Assembly (NCBI RefSeq): GCF_009827545.1
Contig: NZ_WTYS01000001.1
Span: forward strand, 2,009,772 to 2,073,771
DNA: 64,000 nt
Direction: 5' to 3'
Origin: Pontixanthobacter gangjinensis
Lineage (GTDB): Bacteria > Pseudomonadota > Alphaproteobacteria > Sphingomonadales > Sphingomonadaceae
The notes below the pieces were generated by a model. That model worked only from the letters and a program-made list of their open reading frames with translations, was not told where the DNA came from and did no database searches. Each line of letters begins with the position of its first letter. The stretch's first letter is position 1. A program made the translations under genes and the position numbers. Shown piece after piece: positions 45,858 through 56,245 of this stretch.

Positions 45858-47915
45858 CTATCCGCCCCTAAGCATTTGAACGCCCCAATCGCGATCAAAA
45901 AGATACAGCAAAATCCGTGCGGCCTCTCCGCGCTTTCCGGACAGGCCGCCATCGCGCTCCATCAGTATTTTCGCGTCATCATGGGCTTTTGGCAAGAGCC
46001 GGGTAATCTGCTCGAGCGTTGCGACGCGGAACGGGGTGTCGCCCGATTGCCGCGTGCCTAGAAGCTCACCCCCGCCACGCAGCCGCAGATCTTCCTCGGC
46101 GAGTAAAAATCCATCCTGTGTTTCACGCATCAAAGCTAGCCGCTCACGCCCTGTCTCCGAAAGAGTATGGCCACGTAGTAGCAGGCACACCGATTTTTCC
46201 GAGCCCCTCCCCACTCGCCCACGCAATTGATGCAATTGGGCAAGGCCAAATCGTTCGGCTTGTTCGATCACCATCAAGGTCGCGGCGGGAACATCAACGC
46301 CGACTTCGATCACGGTGGTAGCAACCAGGAGCTTGGCTTGGCCGCTGGCGAACCGCTCCATCGCGGCGTCTTTAAGGTCAGGCTTCAATTGCCCGTGAAC
46401 GAGAACAACTTGATCACCGAACCGTTCTTTCAAGCCTGCGTAACGCGCTTCGGCAGCGGCGATATCCTCATTCTCGTTCTCGCGGACCATCGGGCAAACC
46501 CAATAGGCTTGCTGTCCCCCGGCAATGTGCCGCGCCACCCCGTCAGCCACATCGGCAAACCGCTCCTGAGCGACAACCCGGGTATCAATAGGTTGGCGTC
46601 CCGGCGGCATTTCGTCGAGCCGAGAGACATCCATTTCGCCATATTGCGCCAGCGTCAACGTGCGCGGGATTGGTGTCGCGGTCATTGCCAAAGTATGCGG
46701 AGTGGACCTGCCTTTATTTGACAGCATCAAGCGCTGAGCGACCCCAAAACGGTGCTGTTCGTCAATTACGACGAGCGCAAGATCCTTGTAATTCACGCTG
46801 TCCTGAAAGATCGCATGGGTGCCGACTACCATATCGATGCTGCCGTCTAGCAGTCCCATCAGAATGGATTCGCGCGCCCTGCCCTTGTCCCGCCCGGTCA
46901 ATAACGCGATTTCAACGCCAGTAGGTCGCAGCATTACGCGCAAAGTCTCAAAATGCTGCCTCGCCAAAATTTCAGTTGGTGCGAGCAAGGCGGCCTGTTT
47001 GCCAGCCTCCGCAGCGATCAGCATTGCTTTCAGTGCAACCACCGTCTTACCCGCGCCCACATCGCCCTGTAGCAACCGGAGCATCGGCGTTTGCTGAACC
47101 ATATCACCTTCAATTTCGGCAACTGATCGCGCTTGCGCTCCGGTCAGCGAATAGGGCAATTCAAGCTTTTCGCGCAGCCGCCCGTCACCAATTAGCGCTT
47201 GGCCCTTGCGTTCGCGATTATCCGCCCGCACCAGCAACAGTGCCAGCGAGTTTGCCAACAATTCGTCATAGGCGAGCCGTTCGCGCGCCGCCTCATGCTC
47301 GCCCTTATGCGCCAGTTTCAAAGAATCGCGCCATGACGGCCACTTTGCCGCTTCGAATTGACGCGGTTCAATCCATTCAGGCAAATCTGGCAAACGCGCT
47401 AAAGCTTGTTCTACGAGCCCTGAGATCTTCGGCTGGGTCAGACCTTCCGAAAGTGAATATACCGGCTCGCACAGACGGACGAGCGTATCATCGCTCGCTT
47501 CAACAACATGGTCCGGATGCACGATCTGGAGCATTTGGCCATATTGGTCTATCCGCCCCGCAATCCAGCGCTTCTCGCCAACCGGGAGCAATTTCTTAGC
47601 TGTGTATGAAGCGCGTCCAAAATAGGTCAGCGAGCAGATATTGCCGATCTCATCCTGCGCAAGGACGCGGTACGGACCTCGGCCCGACGAACCTTTATGC
47701 TCCGTCGGGGTCAGTGCGACCACAACTTGTTCACCAACGCTGGCCTCATCCAGATTGGCGACCGAACGCCGCGTCACGAAACGCTCGGGCAAATGGTAAG
47801 CGACATCACGAATGCGGGTGAGGCCCAGCTTGTCGAGTGGCTTCTTCAATTTCGGTCCAACGCCATCGAGCGTTTCGACTTCGGCAAACAGAGCATTGAG
47901 CAAATCGGGACGCAT
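45858..47915 (-). CDS. recG: ATP-dependent DNA helicase RecG
   Basis: RecG is the branched-DNA helicase that regresses stalled replication forks and resolves R-loops. The 685-residue protein has the OB-fold wedge domain in the first roughly 200 residues, then helicase motifs I GDVGAGKT, Ia APTEILARQH, II VIDEQHRFGV (DEQH), [13 protein letters not shown] and VI (QLRGRVGRG). It is divergent from sdhE with a 54-bp gap. Confidence 0.97.
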   Translation of the reverse strand: MRPDLLNALFAEVETLDGVGPKLKKPLDKLGLTRIRDVAYHLPERFVTRRSVANLDEASVGEQVVVALTPTEHKGSSGRGPYRVLAQDEIGNICSLTYFGRASYTAKKLLPVGEKRWIAGRIDQYGQMLQIVHPDHVVEASDDTLVRLCEPVYSLSEGLTQPKISGLVEQALARLPDLPEWIEPRQFEAAKWPSWRDSLKLAHKGEHEAARERLAYDELLANSLALLLVRADNRERKGQALIGDGRLREKLELPYSLTGAQARSVAEIEGDMVQQTPMLRLLQGDVGAGKTVVALKAMLIAAEAGKQAALLAPTEILARQHFETLRVMLRPTGVEIALLTGRDKGRARESILMGLLDGSIDMVVGTHAIFQDSVNYKDLALVVIDEQHRFGVAQRLMLSNKGRSTPHTLAMTATPIPRTLTLAQYGEMDVSRLDEMPPGRQPIDTRVVAQERFADVADGVARHIAGGQQAYWVCPMVRENENEDIAAAEARYAGLKERFGDQVVLVHGQLKPDLKDAAMERFASGQAKLLVATTVIEVGVDVPAATLMVIEQAERFGLAQLHQLRGRVGRGSEKSVCLLLRGHTLSETGRERLALMRETQDGFLLAEEDLRLRGGGELLGTRQSGDTPFRVATLEQITRLLPKAHDDAKILMERDGGLSGKRGEAARILLYLFDRDWGVQMLRGG

Positions 47916-47969
47916 AGCGTACCCTATAGCTTCTTGCGCGCACTTGGCGAGTGCCCTACCCGCGCTTTC

Positions 47970-48248
47970 ATGTCAGAAAATACCGATCTCGCATCGCGCT
48001 TCGCTCGCGCCAAGTTCCGTTCATGGCACCGTGGCACGCGGGAAGCCGATTATATGATTGGCGGGTTCTATGACCGCTATCATGATCAATGGTCAGAACC
48101 CGATTTGCTTTGGTTTGAAACGCTGCTTGATGAAGACGATGTGGACATCATGGCTTGGGCGCTGAAATCGCAGCCGACACCGCCCGTCTTCGCCGGACCG
48201 CACATGGAATTGATGCAGAAGCTCGATTACGTAAATATTCCGCGCTGA
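47970..48248 (+). CDS. sdhE: Succinate dehydrogenase assembly factor SdhE (DUF339)
   Basis: This 92-residue protein helps flavinylate the SdhA subunit. The characteristic RGxxE motif is RGTRE in SWHRGTREADYMIGGF, and the C-terminal half has the five-helix family pattern (WFETLLDEDDVDIMAWALK). The open frame extends far upstream in antisense to recG, but the ATG at 47970 is the normal start. It is followed 49 bp later by mfd. Confidence 0.93.
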   Translation: MSENTDLASRFARAKFRSWHRGTREADYMIGGFYDRYHDQWSEPDLLWFETLLDEDDVDIMAWALKSQPTPPVFAGPHMELMQKLDYVNIPR

Positions 48249-48297
48249 AGCAACCATCTGGCGGGAACATCCGCCGCAGCCAGAGCTTGACCCCCTG

Positions 48298-51200
48298 ATG
48301 CCTGATCTCAACCGCATACTTTCGGCCAAAACGCCGCTAACTCTGTCGTCACTGGCCCGTGGGGCGCAGCCTTTGGTGCTGGCCGATCTGGCGCGAGCAT
48401 CCAAAGGCCGCGCGGTATTTATCGCTGCTGACGATTCATCAATGCGTGCGATCACTGATTCAGCCCATTATTTCGCGCCGGAATTGGAAGTCATCGAATT
48501 TCCGGCTTGGGATTGCTTGCCCTATGACCGGGCCAGCCCCGCCCTGACGGTGAGCGCAAAGCGGCTGTCTGCCTTGCACCGGCTAAATGTCGGCAAAACC
48601 GGCTCGCAGCTGCTCGTCACCACCGTCAACGCTGTGTTGCAACGCGTGCTGACACCGTTCCGCGTGCGAGAGGCCGTGCGCGAGTTCAAGCCCGGCGTTG
48701 AAATCGGCCGCCAAAGCCTGGCCGCATTGCTCCAGCGCCAAGGCTATTCCCGCGCGGATACTGTGGTGGACGCTGGCGAATATGCCGTTCGCGGGTCAAT
48801 CGTGGACATCTTCCCGTCGGGTCTGGATCAGGGCCTAAGGCTCGATTTCTTCGGCGACGAGTTGGAAAGCTTGCGGCTGTTCGATCCTTCAACGCAAACT
48901 AGCACCGGCATACTGAAATCGCATCTACTGCTGCCTGCAAGCGAAGCTTTGCTGGACGAAGACACCATCAAGCGTTTCCGCGCGCGCTACCGCGAAATGT
49001 TCGGCGCAACGGCAACAGGCGACCCGCTGTATCAAGCGGTGAGTGAAGGACGCCGCCTTGCAGGCATGGAGCATTGGCTTCCGCTGTTTGAAGACAGGTT
49101 GGCGACTTTGTTCGATCATTTGACCGATCAGGACCAGATCATAATCGATAGCGGCGCCATCCAATCAGGTGATGATCGGCTGAAAGACATCGCCGATTAT
49201 CACCAATCGCGCGCCAAGGCGGCAGGACAGGCGGCGGGTAGCTACCGACCGCTCGAAGAAAGCGCGCTTTACGTGAGCCGTGAGGAGTTCGAGGGTCATC
49301 TAACCGATTGGCCAATCCACCGGACCGTGATTTTCGCCGAACCTGAAAGCGCCAAAACGCTCGATTTCGGCTTTGCTTCAGCGCGCGATTTTTCCCCCGA
49401 ACGCGCCCGGGGTGACAATATATACGAAGCGGCTGCAAATCATCTTCAGGCAATTGGCAAGGCTGGAAAGAAACCGCTGCTTGCGACCTATTCAGAAGGC
49501 AGCCGGTCGCGCATCGCGTCGATCCTGTCCGAGGCTGGCACCAAAACCGCGCTCGCCGACACATGGCAACAGGCGCTTGGGCTTGCGGCCAAGGGGCAGC
49601 CTGTCGCGATGGTTCTGCCGCTCGATAGCGGCTTTTCAAACAGCGATTTGGAACTGCTTACCGAACAAGACATTCTTGGTGACCGGCTTGTCCGCCGCAA
49701 GAAACGCAAGAAGGATGCAGACGCTTTTCTGGCAGAATTGTCAGCACTCGGGCGCGGTGATCTGGTGGTTCATATCGAACACGGGATCGGCAAATATCTG
49801 GGGTTGGAGCCGATTGCGGTCGGCAAAAGCCAGCATGACTGCGTGATGCTGGAATATAAGGGCGGCGACAAGCTGTTCATCCCGGTTGAAAATATCGATG
49901 TCCTGTCACGCTACGGCTCATCAGAAGATGCCGTCATGCTCGACCGGCTTGGCGGCGAAGCGTGGCAGAAACGTCGGTCGAACCTGAAGGACCGGATCCG
50001 CGCCATTGCTGGCGAGTTAATGCAGGTTGCGGCTGAGCGGGCATTGAAGAAGGCGCCCATCTTTGAGGCCGAAGAGGCAAGTTTCAACCAATTCGTCGAC
50101 CGTTTCCCATGGCAGGAAACCGATGACCAAGAAGCTGCGATTGCAGATGTACTGCGCGATCTAGAAAGCGGCCGCCCAATGGACAGGCTTGTGTGCGGCG
50201 ATGTCGGATTTGGAAAGACCGAAGTCGCTTTGCGCGCTGCATTCGTTGCCGCTATGAATGGACAACAAGTTGCGGTTGTGGCGCCCACTACGCTGCTTGC
50301 TCGCCAGCACTTCACCAATTTCACAGAGCGGTTCGAAGGTTTCCCGCTAAAGGTTGGCCGCCTGTCGCGCTTGGTCCCGCCAAAAGAAGCCAAGGAAACA
50401 CGCGAGGGGCTCGAAGCGGGCACCATGGACATCGTCATCGGCACTCATGCGATCCTGTCCAAATCAACCCAGTTTAAAAACCTTGGGTTGGTGATCGTGG
50501 ATGAAGAACAGCGCTTTGGCGTAACCCATAAAGAGAAGCTGAAGCAACTGCGCAGCAACGTTCATATGCTGACGCTCACGGCAACGCCAATCCCGCGCAC
50601 TTTGCAAATGGCGATGAGCGGATTGCGCGAACTCAGCACGATACAGACACCACCAGTCGACCGGCTCGCGGTGCGCACTTATGTGATGGAATGGGACGAA
50701 ATGGTGATGCGCGAGGCATTGCTGCGTGAACATCATCGCGGCGGGCAAAGCTTCATCGTCGTGCCGCGCATTTCGGATATGGCCGATGTCGAAGAATGGC
50801 TCAAAGAGCATGTTCCGGAAATCAAGCCAATCAGCGCGCATGGGCAAATGTCCCCGACAGAAGTCGAGGAACGGATGAGCGCGTTCTACGAGGGCAAATA
50901 TGAGGTCCTGCTTTCGACAACCATCGTCGAAAGCGGACTTGATATCCCGAGCGCCAACACGATCATCATCCACCGCGCCGACCGATTTGGCCTAGCCCAA
51001 TTATACCAGTTGCGCGGACGCGTCGGACGGTCAAAATTGCGTGCTTACGCCTATCTCACGCATCCCAAAGACCAGCAATTGTCCGAAATTGCCGAGAAGC
51101 GCCTTAAGGTGTTAAGCGACCTCGACAGCCTCGGCGCAGGCTTCCAGCTTGCCAGTCACGATCTGGATATTCGCGGGGCTGGCAATCTGCTGGGTGACGA

Positions 51201-51780
51201 GCAATCGGGCCATATCCGCGAGGTCGGCTTCGAGCTGTATCAATCAATGCTGGAAGATGCGATTTTGGCGGTTAAAGCTGGCGCTATGGGACTGTCGCCA
51301 GACCGTGAAAAGGTCAGTCCGCAAATCACCGTCGATGCGCCGATCATGATCCCAGAAGATTACGTGCCAGACCTGGCCGTTCGCATGGCGCTTTACCGGC
51401 GTTTGAATGATGCGAAAGACAAGGCTGAAATCGAGGCAATGGCGGCAGAAATGATCGACCGGTTTGGCGCCTTGCCTGATGCGACATCGAACCTGATTCG
51501 ACTAATCGAAATCAAACATCAGGCAATCGAGGCCAATATCGCCAAGATTGATGTCGGCGCACGCGGCACGCTGGTCACATTCCACAATGATGATTTCCCC
51601 GACGGACCCGGCCTGATTGCGTATGTTGACCGATTGAAAAATACTGCGAAATTACGTCCCGACATGAAGCTGGTTATCAACCGCGCGTGGAGCGATCCGC
51701 AATCACGCCTCAACGGCCTGTTCCAGCTAACCAAGGGTCTCGGCAATATTGCTCGAAAAGCGCGAAAGGCGGCTGCCTAA
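48298..51780 (+). CDS. mfd: Transcription-repair coupling factor Mfd
   Basis: Mfd removes stalled RNA polymerase from DNA lesions and recruits UvrA. The 1160-residue protein has the UvrB-like N-terminal domains, the RNA-polymerase-interacting Tudor-like domain ([18 protein letters not shown], about residue 490-510), helicase motifs ([47 protein letters not shown]) and the C-terminal TRCF domain. It sits after sdhE. Confidence 0.98.
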   Translation: MPDLNRILSAKTPLTLSSLARGAQPLVLADLARASKGRAVFIAADDSSMRAITDSAHYFAPELEVIEFPAWDCLPYDRASPALTVSAKRLSALHRLNVGKTGSQLLVTTVNAVLQRVLTPFRVREAVREFKPGVEIGRQSLAALLQRQGYSRADTVVDAGEYAVRGSIVDIFPSGLDQGLRLDFFGDELESLRLFDPSTQTSTGILKSHLLLPASEALLDEDTIKRFRARYREMFGATATGDPLYQAVSEGRRLAGMEHWLPLFEDRLATLFDHLTDQDQIIIDSGAIQSGDDRLKDIADYHQSRAKAAGQAAGSYRPLEESALYVSREEFEGHLTDWPIHRTVIFAEPESAKTLDFGFASARDFSPERARGDNIYEAAANHLQAIGKAGKKPLLATYSEGSRSRIASILSEAGTKTALADTWQQALGLAAKGQPVAMVLPLDSGFSNSDLELLTEQDILGDRLVRRKKRKKDADAFLAELSALGRGDLVVHIEHGIGKYLGLEPIAVGKSQHDCVMLEYKGGDKLFIPVENIDVLSRYGSSEDAVMLDRLGGEAWQKRRSNLKDRIRAIAGELMQVAAERALKKAPIFEAEEASFNQFVDRFPWQETDDQEAAIADVLRDLESGRPMDRLVCGDVGFGKTEVALRAAFVAAMNGQQVAVVAPTTLLARQHFTNFTERFEGFPLKVGRLSRLVPPKEAKETREGLEAGTMDIVIGTHAILSKSTQFKNLGLVIVDEEQRFGVTHKEKLKQLRSNVHMLTLTATPIPRTLQMAMSGLRELSTIQTPPVDRLAVRTYVMEWDEMVMREALLREHHRGGQSFIVVPRISDMADVEEWLKEHVPEIKPISAHGQMSPTEVEERMSAFYEGKYEVLLSTTIVESGLDIPSANTIIIHRADRFGLAQLYQLRGRVGRSKLRAYAYLTHPKDQQLSEIAEKRLKVLSDLDSLGAGFQLASHDLDIRGAGNLLGDEQSGHIREVGFELYQSMLEDAILAVKAGAMGLSPDREKVSPQITVDAPIMIPEDYVPDLAVRMALYRRLNDAKDKAEIEAMAAEMIDRFGALPDATSNLIRLIEIKHQAIEANIAKIDVGARGTLVTFHNDDFPDGPGLIAYVDRLKNTAKLRPDMKLVINRAWSDPQSRLNGLFQLTKGLGNIARKARKAAA

Positions 51781-51787
51781 TCCTGCC

Positions 51788-53137
51788 TCAATTGTTTACG
51801 GATTGCAGAAATTCTTTCTGGCCCATTGGGGTAGCGCACAAGAAGCCCTGATAATAATCAGCACCCTCAACGGCCACGAGTGCGCGTTGGGCTTCGGTTT
51901 CGATACCTTCGGCAATAACGCTCAGGCCGAGCGCCTTGGCCATGGCCAGAATGCCGCGTAAAACGGCGAGGTCCCGCTCATCTTCGGTGATCCCGTCAAC
52001 CATCGAACGATCCAGCTTGATCGCATCGAGCGGCAGGATTTTCAGATAATTGAAATTGCAGAAACCAGCCCCGAAATCATCCAGCGCGATCCGGACCCCT
52101 GCATCCTGCAAGCTGTGCAACATTGCCGCGCTGCGCTCCAGCTCGTCGAGCAAAACATGCTCGGTAATCTCCAGAGTCAGCCGGTTCGCATCGAACCCCG
52201 ATACCTCGACAATCGACAACAATTCATCCGCGAAACTTGGCGCTGCCAAATCCGCTGGAGTGACATTTATCGAAAGCCTCAATCCCTCGGGCCAAAGCAC
52301 GGCACTTTCCAGCGCGGTCTTGGCGATGTGGCGAGACAATTGCGCGACGTGATCGGTACGCTCGGCAATCGCGAACAGCTGGCTCGCACCGATGCGCCCC
52401 AGTTCAGGATGCTGCCACCGCGCCAGCGCCTCAGCACCGATTACCGTATTATCCTTCAAGGAAACCTGCGGCTGGAACAACAAGTCTATTTCATCACGGT
52501 CAATTGCAGCTAGCAAATCAGCCTCTACCAAGGCGCTGCGCCGACCAGGCACAGTCAGGCCGCCATCGGCCCACAAAACTCGGCGGCTGTGTTGGCCTCT
52601 TGCCTGTTCAAGCGTTTCAGCGAGCCGATCGAAGATCATAGACGGCCCTTCGCCCGGCGCAGGCCGCATCAGCGCAATTCGCGGCCACAGACGCAGGGTC
52701 CCTGCACCGTCAAGATCAGCGATGGGGTGGGCGATCGCATCAGCTAACGCTTCGCCCAGCCATTGCCAGCGCTCGCGGTTGCAGGCCTCATGCGCCGCCA
52801 GCAAGAACTTCCCGCCGCCGAGCCGCGCCGCAAGCCATTCACTTTCCTCAAATTCATCTTCTGCAAAGTGCAAAATGCGTTGTGCAATCGCAACCAGGGC
52901 TCGGTCACCGGCCGCCTCGCCATAAGCCAGATTGACCGTATCAAACCGGCCCAGACCGATCAGCATCGCATGAACCGGTGCGGTTTTGCCCTTGGCACCT
53001 GCGGCGCTTTGCCATTCGGATAGCCTTGCACGAGCAGTAGCGACACCCGCAAGACCGGTCAGATCATCGCGCATGGAAACCTCAAAGCCGGCGGCATTTG
53101 GAAATACGGTTGGTGCAGGTTGCAAAGCATTGGCCAT
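51788..53137 (-). CDS. Putative c-di-GMP phosphodiesterase with degenerate GGDEF and intact EAL
   Basis: This 449-residue cytosolic protein has an N-terminal GGDEF-like domain (about 22-180) whose signature is changed to LGGGKF, so cyclase activity is unlikely. The C-terminal EAL domain (about 200-445) keeps GAEALARW, SINVTP, LEITEHVLL, ALDDFGAG, KLDRSMVDG and AEGIET, the metal- and substrate-binding set. It should hydrolyse c-di-GMP, with the GGDEF part acting as a regulatory GTP-binding module if it still binds. There is no sensor domain or membrane segment. Confidence 0.9.
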   Translation of the reverse strand: MANALQPAPTVFPNAAGFEVSMRDDLTGLAGVATARARLSEWQSAAGAKGKTAPVHAMLIGLGRFDTVNLAYGEAAGDRALVAIAQRILHFAEDEFEESEWLAARLGGGKFLLAAHEACNRERWQWLGEALADAIAHPIADLDGAGTLRLWPRIALMRPAPGEGPSMIFDRLAETLEQARGQHSRRVLWADGGLTVPGRRSALVEADLLAAIDRDEIDLLFQPQVSLKDNTVIGAEALARWQHPELGRIGASQLFAIAERTDHVAQLSRHIAKTALESAVLWPEGLRLSINVTPADLAAPSFADELLSIVEVSGFDANRLTLEITEHVLLDELERSAAMLHSLQDAGVRIALDDFGAGFCNFNYLKILPLDAIKLDRSMVDGITEDERDLAVLRGILAMAKALGLSVIAEGIETEAQRALVAVEGADYYQGFLCATPMGQKEFLQSVNN

Positions 53138-53264
53138 GTCCTTCCTCTAACTCAGTGCCGCGTCAAGTAATGCAGCGATTTGCCATGCGTTGCCAAATGG
53201 CACAGCTCACCATAGGGTCGCCATACGTGAATGCGAGATTGCACATCACGAACAGGAGGGGTTT

Positions 53265-54053
53265 TTGAGCAGCAATCACGGCTTCAGGAAGCTGGCACTC
53301 GCCATTTCCGATACGTCCAAGGCCCAACAAACCGCAGACGAATTACGCGATGCGCATGATTGGGTACCGATTGAGCAGGCTGACGCGCTGGTAACGCTCG
53401 GCGGTGATGGCTTCATGCTGCACATGCTGCATTCGATGCTCGATAGTGGACGGATAATTCCGACTTACGGCATCAATCGAGGTACCGTCGGATTTTTGAT
53501 GAACCGATATCGTCCCGGTGTGAAATTGCTCGAAAAAGTCAATCGATCGCGCTCCATCGGCATTGCGCCACTCCGGATGGAGGCCACAACTCGCGACGGT
53601 CAAATCCATGTCGAATGTGCGATCAATGAAGTCAGCTTGCTACGTGAAACACGTCAGACGGCTAAGCTGGAAGTATCGGTGGATGAACGCGTGCGAATCA
53701 GGGAGCTGGTTGGCGATGGCGTGCTTGTTTCAACACCCGCCGGGTCCACAGCCTATAATCTGTCAGCCAATGGTCCAATCCTGCCGCTCGATTCCCAATT
53801 ACTCGCCCTTACCCCTATAAGTCCGTTTCGCCCGCGCCGCTGGCGCGGTGCCATCCTGCCAGACCGGTCAACAATCCGTTTCCGTGTCAACGAGCCGGAC
53901 AAGCGGCCCGTTGCTGCTGTCGCGGATCAAAAGGAAATCAGGGACATCGCCGAAGTAAGCATTGAAATCGCAGGCGATTCGGAACTTACATTGCTGTTTG
54001 ATCCCGGTCATTCGCTTGACGAACGCATTGTCGCAGAACAATTCATGGTCTGA
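53265..54053 (+). CDS. nadK: NAD kinase
   Basis: NAD kinase phosphorylates NAD to NADP. The 262-residue product has the GGDG motif (LVTLGGDGFML), the NE/short conserved block (ECAINEVSLLR), and the GDGVLVSTPAGSTAYNLSANGPIL strand. The start is a TTG at 53265 with an AGGAGG ribosome-binding site five bases upstream; the frame is open to 53190 but lacks such a site. The tRNA-Asn gene follows. Confidence 0.95.
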   Translation: MSSNHGFRKLALAISDTSKAQQTADELRDAHDWVPIEQADALVTLGGDGFMLHMLHSMLDSGRIIPTYGINRGTVGFLMNRYRPGVKLLEKVNRSRSIGIAPLRMEATTRDGQIHVECAINEVSLLRETRQTAKLEVSVDERVRIRELVGDGVLVSTPAGSTAYNLSANGPILPLDSQLLALTPISPFRPRRWRGAILPDRSTIRFRVNEPDKRPVAAVADQKEIRDIAEVSIEIAGDSELTLLFDPGHSLDERIVAEQFMV

Positions 54054-54136
54054 CGGTGCAAGATAGGCTTGCCAAACGATTCCTGCCCCCATATAGGCCC
54101 ACCCCTGTCGTGACACTTCGCGGCGATAAGGGCTGT

Positions 54137-54211
54137 TCCCCGATAGCTCAGCGGTAGAGTAGGTGACTGTTAATCACTTGGTCGTTGGTTCGAATCCAAC
54201 TCGGGGAGCCA
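54137..54211 (+). tRNA. tRNA-Asn (GTT anticodon), integration site of the element
   Basis: The 75-nt cloverleaf has acceptor TCCCCGA paired with TCGGGGA, a D arm AGCTCAGCGGTAGAGT, the anticodon stem GGTGA/TCACT around CTGTTAA (anticodon GTT), the T arm GTTGGTTCGAATCCAAC, discriminator G and CCA. Its last 19 bases (54193-54211) are the left attachment core of the mobile element, and the tRNA stays complete. Confidence 0.98.
54193..54211 (+). repeat. attL core (19 bp)
   Basis: AATCCAACTCGGGGAGCCA is the 3' end of tRNA-Asn, covering half of the T arm, the acceptor strand, the discriminator and CCA. The identical sequence at 63508-63526 makes this the left attachment core. Confidence 0.92.
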
Positions 54212-54438
54212 CCACCTTGGCTTAAGTCTTTGTTTTTTATGGGCCTTCTTCTTTTTAGATAAGGGCGTCCCCACATTTGATACCACGTTTGAACAAAAAA
54301 ACTCCTTTGGAGAATTTTGCAGTATCACGCGCTGGACACTACTTGCGTGATGCTCGTTTGTTGTGGAGCCAAGACTGTCGAACGATTAACACAACCCTCT
54401 CAATGACGGGAAATTTCGGCGGCACAGTCGGGGTGGAA

Positions 54439-54816
54439 ATGGCGACGGAGAAGTTCAAGGAACGTCTTGAACGGGCAGTCGAGCTAACTTTATCAGAATT
54501 TGCAAACGGCTTCACTAAACGCAAGTCAGTATGGCTAAACACCCACGACGAGTTCGAGAAAATGATTGGCAATATTTTTGCTGATATTGGTGAAGAATTA
54601 GCCCAATCGATGTGGCGCGGCGAAAACGACCTCAATCCAGAATACCTTCGGAGACTAGATTTATCGTTGTCTCAATCGAAAGTTGAAGTACAGGCCCATA
54701 AAATAGGCTGGACGGCTCCTAAAGCTGAAAAGTGGCATGAACTTCACCCACTCTGGTTCACCACACTAACCTCGACCATCTCAGCTGTGAGTGGCTTCTT
54801 ATTGGGTCGAATTTAG
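54439..54816 (+). CDS. Hypothetical C-terminally anchored membrane protein (element cargo)
   Basis: This roughly 125-residue protein has charged, helix-rich N-terminal two thirds (FKERLERAVELTLSEFANGF) and one C-terminal hydrophobic helix (LTSTISAVSGFLLG). The ATG at 54439 has a GGGGTGG ribosome-binding site; upstream in-frame starts at 54403 (ATG) and 54277 (TTG) are weaker. It lies on the opposite strand to the phage-type genes, next to attL, a common cargo position. No family is recognised. Confidence 0.6.
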   Translation: MATEKFKERLERAVELTLSEFANGFTKRKSVWLNTHDEFEKMIGNIFADIGEELAQSMWRGENDLNPEYLRRLDLSLSQSKVEVQAHKIGWTAPKAEKWHELHPLWFTTLTSTISAVSGFLLGRI

Positions 54817-55038
54817 ACCTCCAAAACTAGGCCCAATCCGCCTAGGCCTTCGCCCACAATCGCCACACTTAAACCGCCGCTCGATCTTGTCCATATGGTG
54901 CGGCCATTTGTTCTTTTGGCATAGGTTTAGAAGCTTGGCGGGGTCCAGCACCACCACGCGCCCACAAGCGCAATCCACCCTCAACAGGTAGTTGTTTCGG
55001 ATGTAGTCTGAGATGCTGTTGAGTCGCTGTGTTCCCAT
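54799..55038 (-). CDS. Small zinc-ribbon protein, hypothetical
   Basis: This roughly 79-residue protein has two CxC/CxxC pairs: CACGR near residue 23 and CGDCGRRP near residue 57, spaced as in a zinc ribbon. The rest is a short basic helix (LLNLCQKNKWPHHMDKIER). The last 18 bp overlap, in antisense, the end of the preceding gene. Similar small ribbon proteins are scattered in alphaproteobacterial accessory regions. A DNA-binding role is inferred from the fold only. Confidence 0.65.
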   Translation of the reverse strand: MGTQRLNSISDYIRNNYLLRVDCACGRVVVLDPAKLLNLCQKNKWPHHMDKIERRFKCGDCGRRPRRIGPSFGGLNSTQ

Positions 55039-55162
55039 CGCTGGCAGTTGGAACAAATGCAGAACTCTGGCAAGTCACCTCTTAACTCTCTTGTTCCATA
55101 TTCTCATTCGTTTACGCTAAAACTGAAGCCAGTTTGGTCAAACTGACATGGGGCATCCAAAA

Positions 55163-55627
55163 ATGGAAAAAGTCATGCAAAAACTTGTTGTAACCTTTGC
55201 GTTAGTTTTAGCTGCTTGTGGGTCCCCAAGCGAAGATGGGGAAGCCCCACCGATGGAAAGCGAGGCAGTGGCTAGCGCGCCAACTGAGCCATTATCAAGT
55301 GACGATCTAGTTAGGGTATGTAGAGCAGCCGCTGCATTCCGAGGTAGTGAGTCCGTTGCGGACGTTTCTGGAACTGTTGCCGAAATCAACTTAGTCCGCC
55401 TGTCTTACACCCGCCAATCGGATCAAAAGCTGTTCAAATACGACTGCCGTGTGGAAGGCTCGCGGGTTGATCTAAGAATGATCGATGAAGCTGGTCCGGG
55501 AACAGGCCCAAGTGGCTGGTCCGGTAAAGGCTCGACAATCACCCATTCCATCAACGCTGAAGGCGTTCAAATGACGGAGAGTTTTGGTCCTGGTGATAGC
55601 CTGACTGAATTTGTCGCGGTGCAATAG
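55163..55627 (+). CDS. Hypothetical lipoprotein (element cargo)
   Basis: This roughly 154-residue protein has a lipoprotein signal: MQKLVVTFALVLAACGS, with the lipobox LAAC. The mature part has an acidic linker, then a globular region with Cys residues (VCRAAAAF and KYDCRVEG) that may form a disulfide. Starts at 55148, 55163 and 55175 are all possible. Its position beside the attL end and its plus-strand orientation suggest lysogenic cargo, possibly superinfection exclusion, but this is an inference. Confidence 0.65.
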   Translation: MEKVMQKLVVTFALVLAACGSPSEDGEAPPMESEAVASAPTEPLSSDDLVRVCRAAAAFRGSESVADVSGTVAEINLVRLSYTRQSDQKLFKYDCRVEGSRVDLRMIDEAGPGTGPSGWSGKGSTITHSINAEGVQMTESFGPGDSLTEFVAVQ

Positions 55628-55639
55628 CCGCTGCGCAGA

Positions 55640-56233
55640 TTAAACGGCTCTCTCAACCGCGCTCGAAACGCCCTTGGCGCTAACCTCGTAGCGAACGACA
55701 TTGCCGCCCACATATATCCCCGGCTTAGAAAGGCCCATATAGTGCGCAGGCGTGTCGCATTGGTGTGCAATCGCCTTTTTCATCCGGTGCCGCGTCCAGC
55801 CCTTTTGAAAGCCATCTAGGATAGGCGCATCCCGATAATGAGAGGAGGTCCAAGCTTCGACTTCTAGCGGCTCATGCGGAACGCCTAGCCCGTCAATGTC
55901 GCAACCGCTCACAATGAACAGGCGGGGTTTTCCGTTGTCTGCAACTGCCAGCAATATCCGCGCAAATGCGCCGCGCTCCACTGCACTCTTGCTTGCTTCC
56001 GTAGCCGCCGCCAGCAACTCGCCTAGATTCGACGGATAAGCATTGCCAACTTGCTCGGCAATCTCGGCAGGGGTGCAACCTACTGTCGTAACAGTGCCTA
56101 CAAATGGCCATTCAAGCCCTTGGAAGGCTTTCGAGATATATCCTAGCAGATTGCCGCTTTCCTTGTCGTATGCCGCTGTATCGGCCCACAGGATGGCTTT
56201 GCCGCCGAGCTTCATTCCATTCTGTAATGTCAT
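55640..56233 (-). CDS. Unrecognised late-region protein of the element (197 residues)
   Basis: This 197-residue protein begins MTLQNGMKLGGKAILWADTA and alternates short hydrophobic strands with helices; GVPHEPLEVEAWTSSHYRD and a terminal GIYVGGNVVRYEVSAKG are the most distinctive stretches. The strand pattern is loosely reminiscent of Ntn-hydrolase-like phage proteins, but I cannot establish that. The ATG has a GAGG site and starts 12 bp after the small gene upstream, so it is the last gene of the capsid transcript. Confidence 0.6.
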   Translation of the reverse strand: MTLQNGMKLGGKAILWADTAAYDKESGNLLGYISKAFQGLEWPFVGTVTTVGCTPAEIAEQVGNAYPSNLGELLAAATEASKSAVERGAFARILLAVADNGKPRLFIVSGCDIDGLGVPHEPLEVEAWTSSHYRDAPILDGFQKGWTRHRMKKAIAHQCDTPAHYMGLSKPGIYVGGNVVRYEVSAKGVSSAVERAV

Positions 56234-56245
56234 GGCAACCTCGTT

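Noticed and set aside
46976-47599. 207-residue plus-strand open frame
   Set aside because: It is antisense to recG; Arg/Pro/Ala-rich shadow with no domain.
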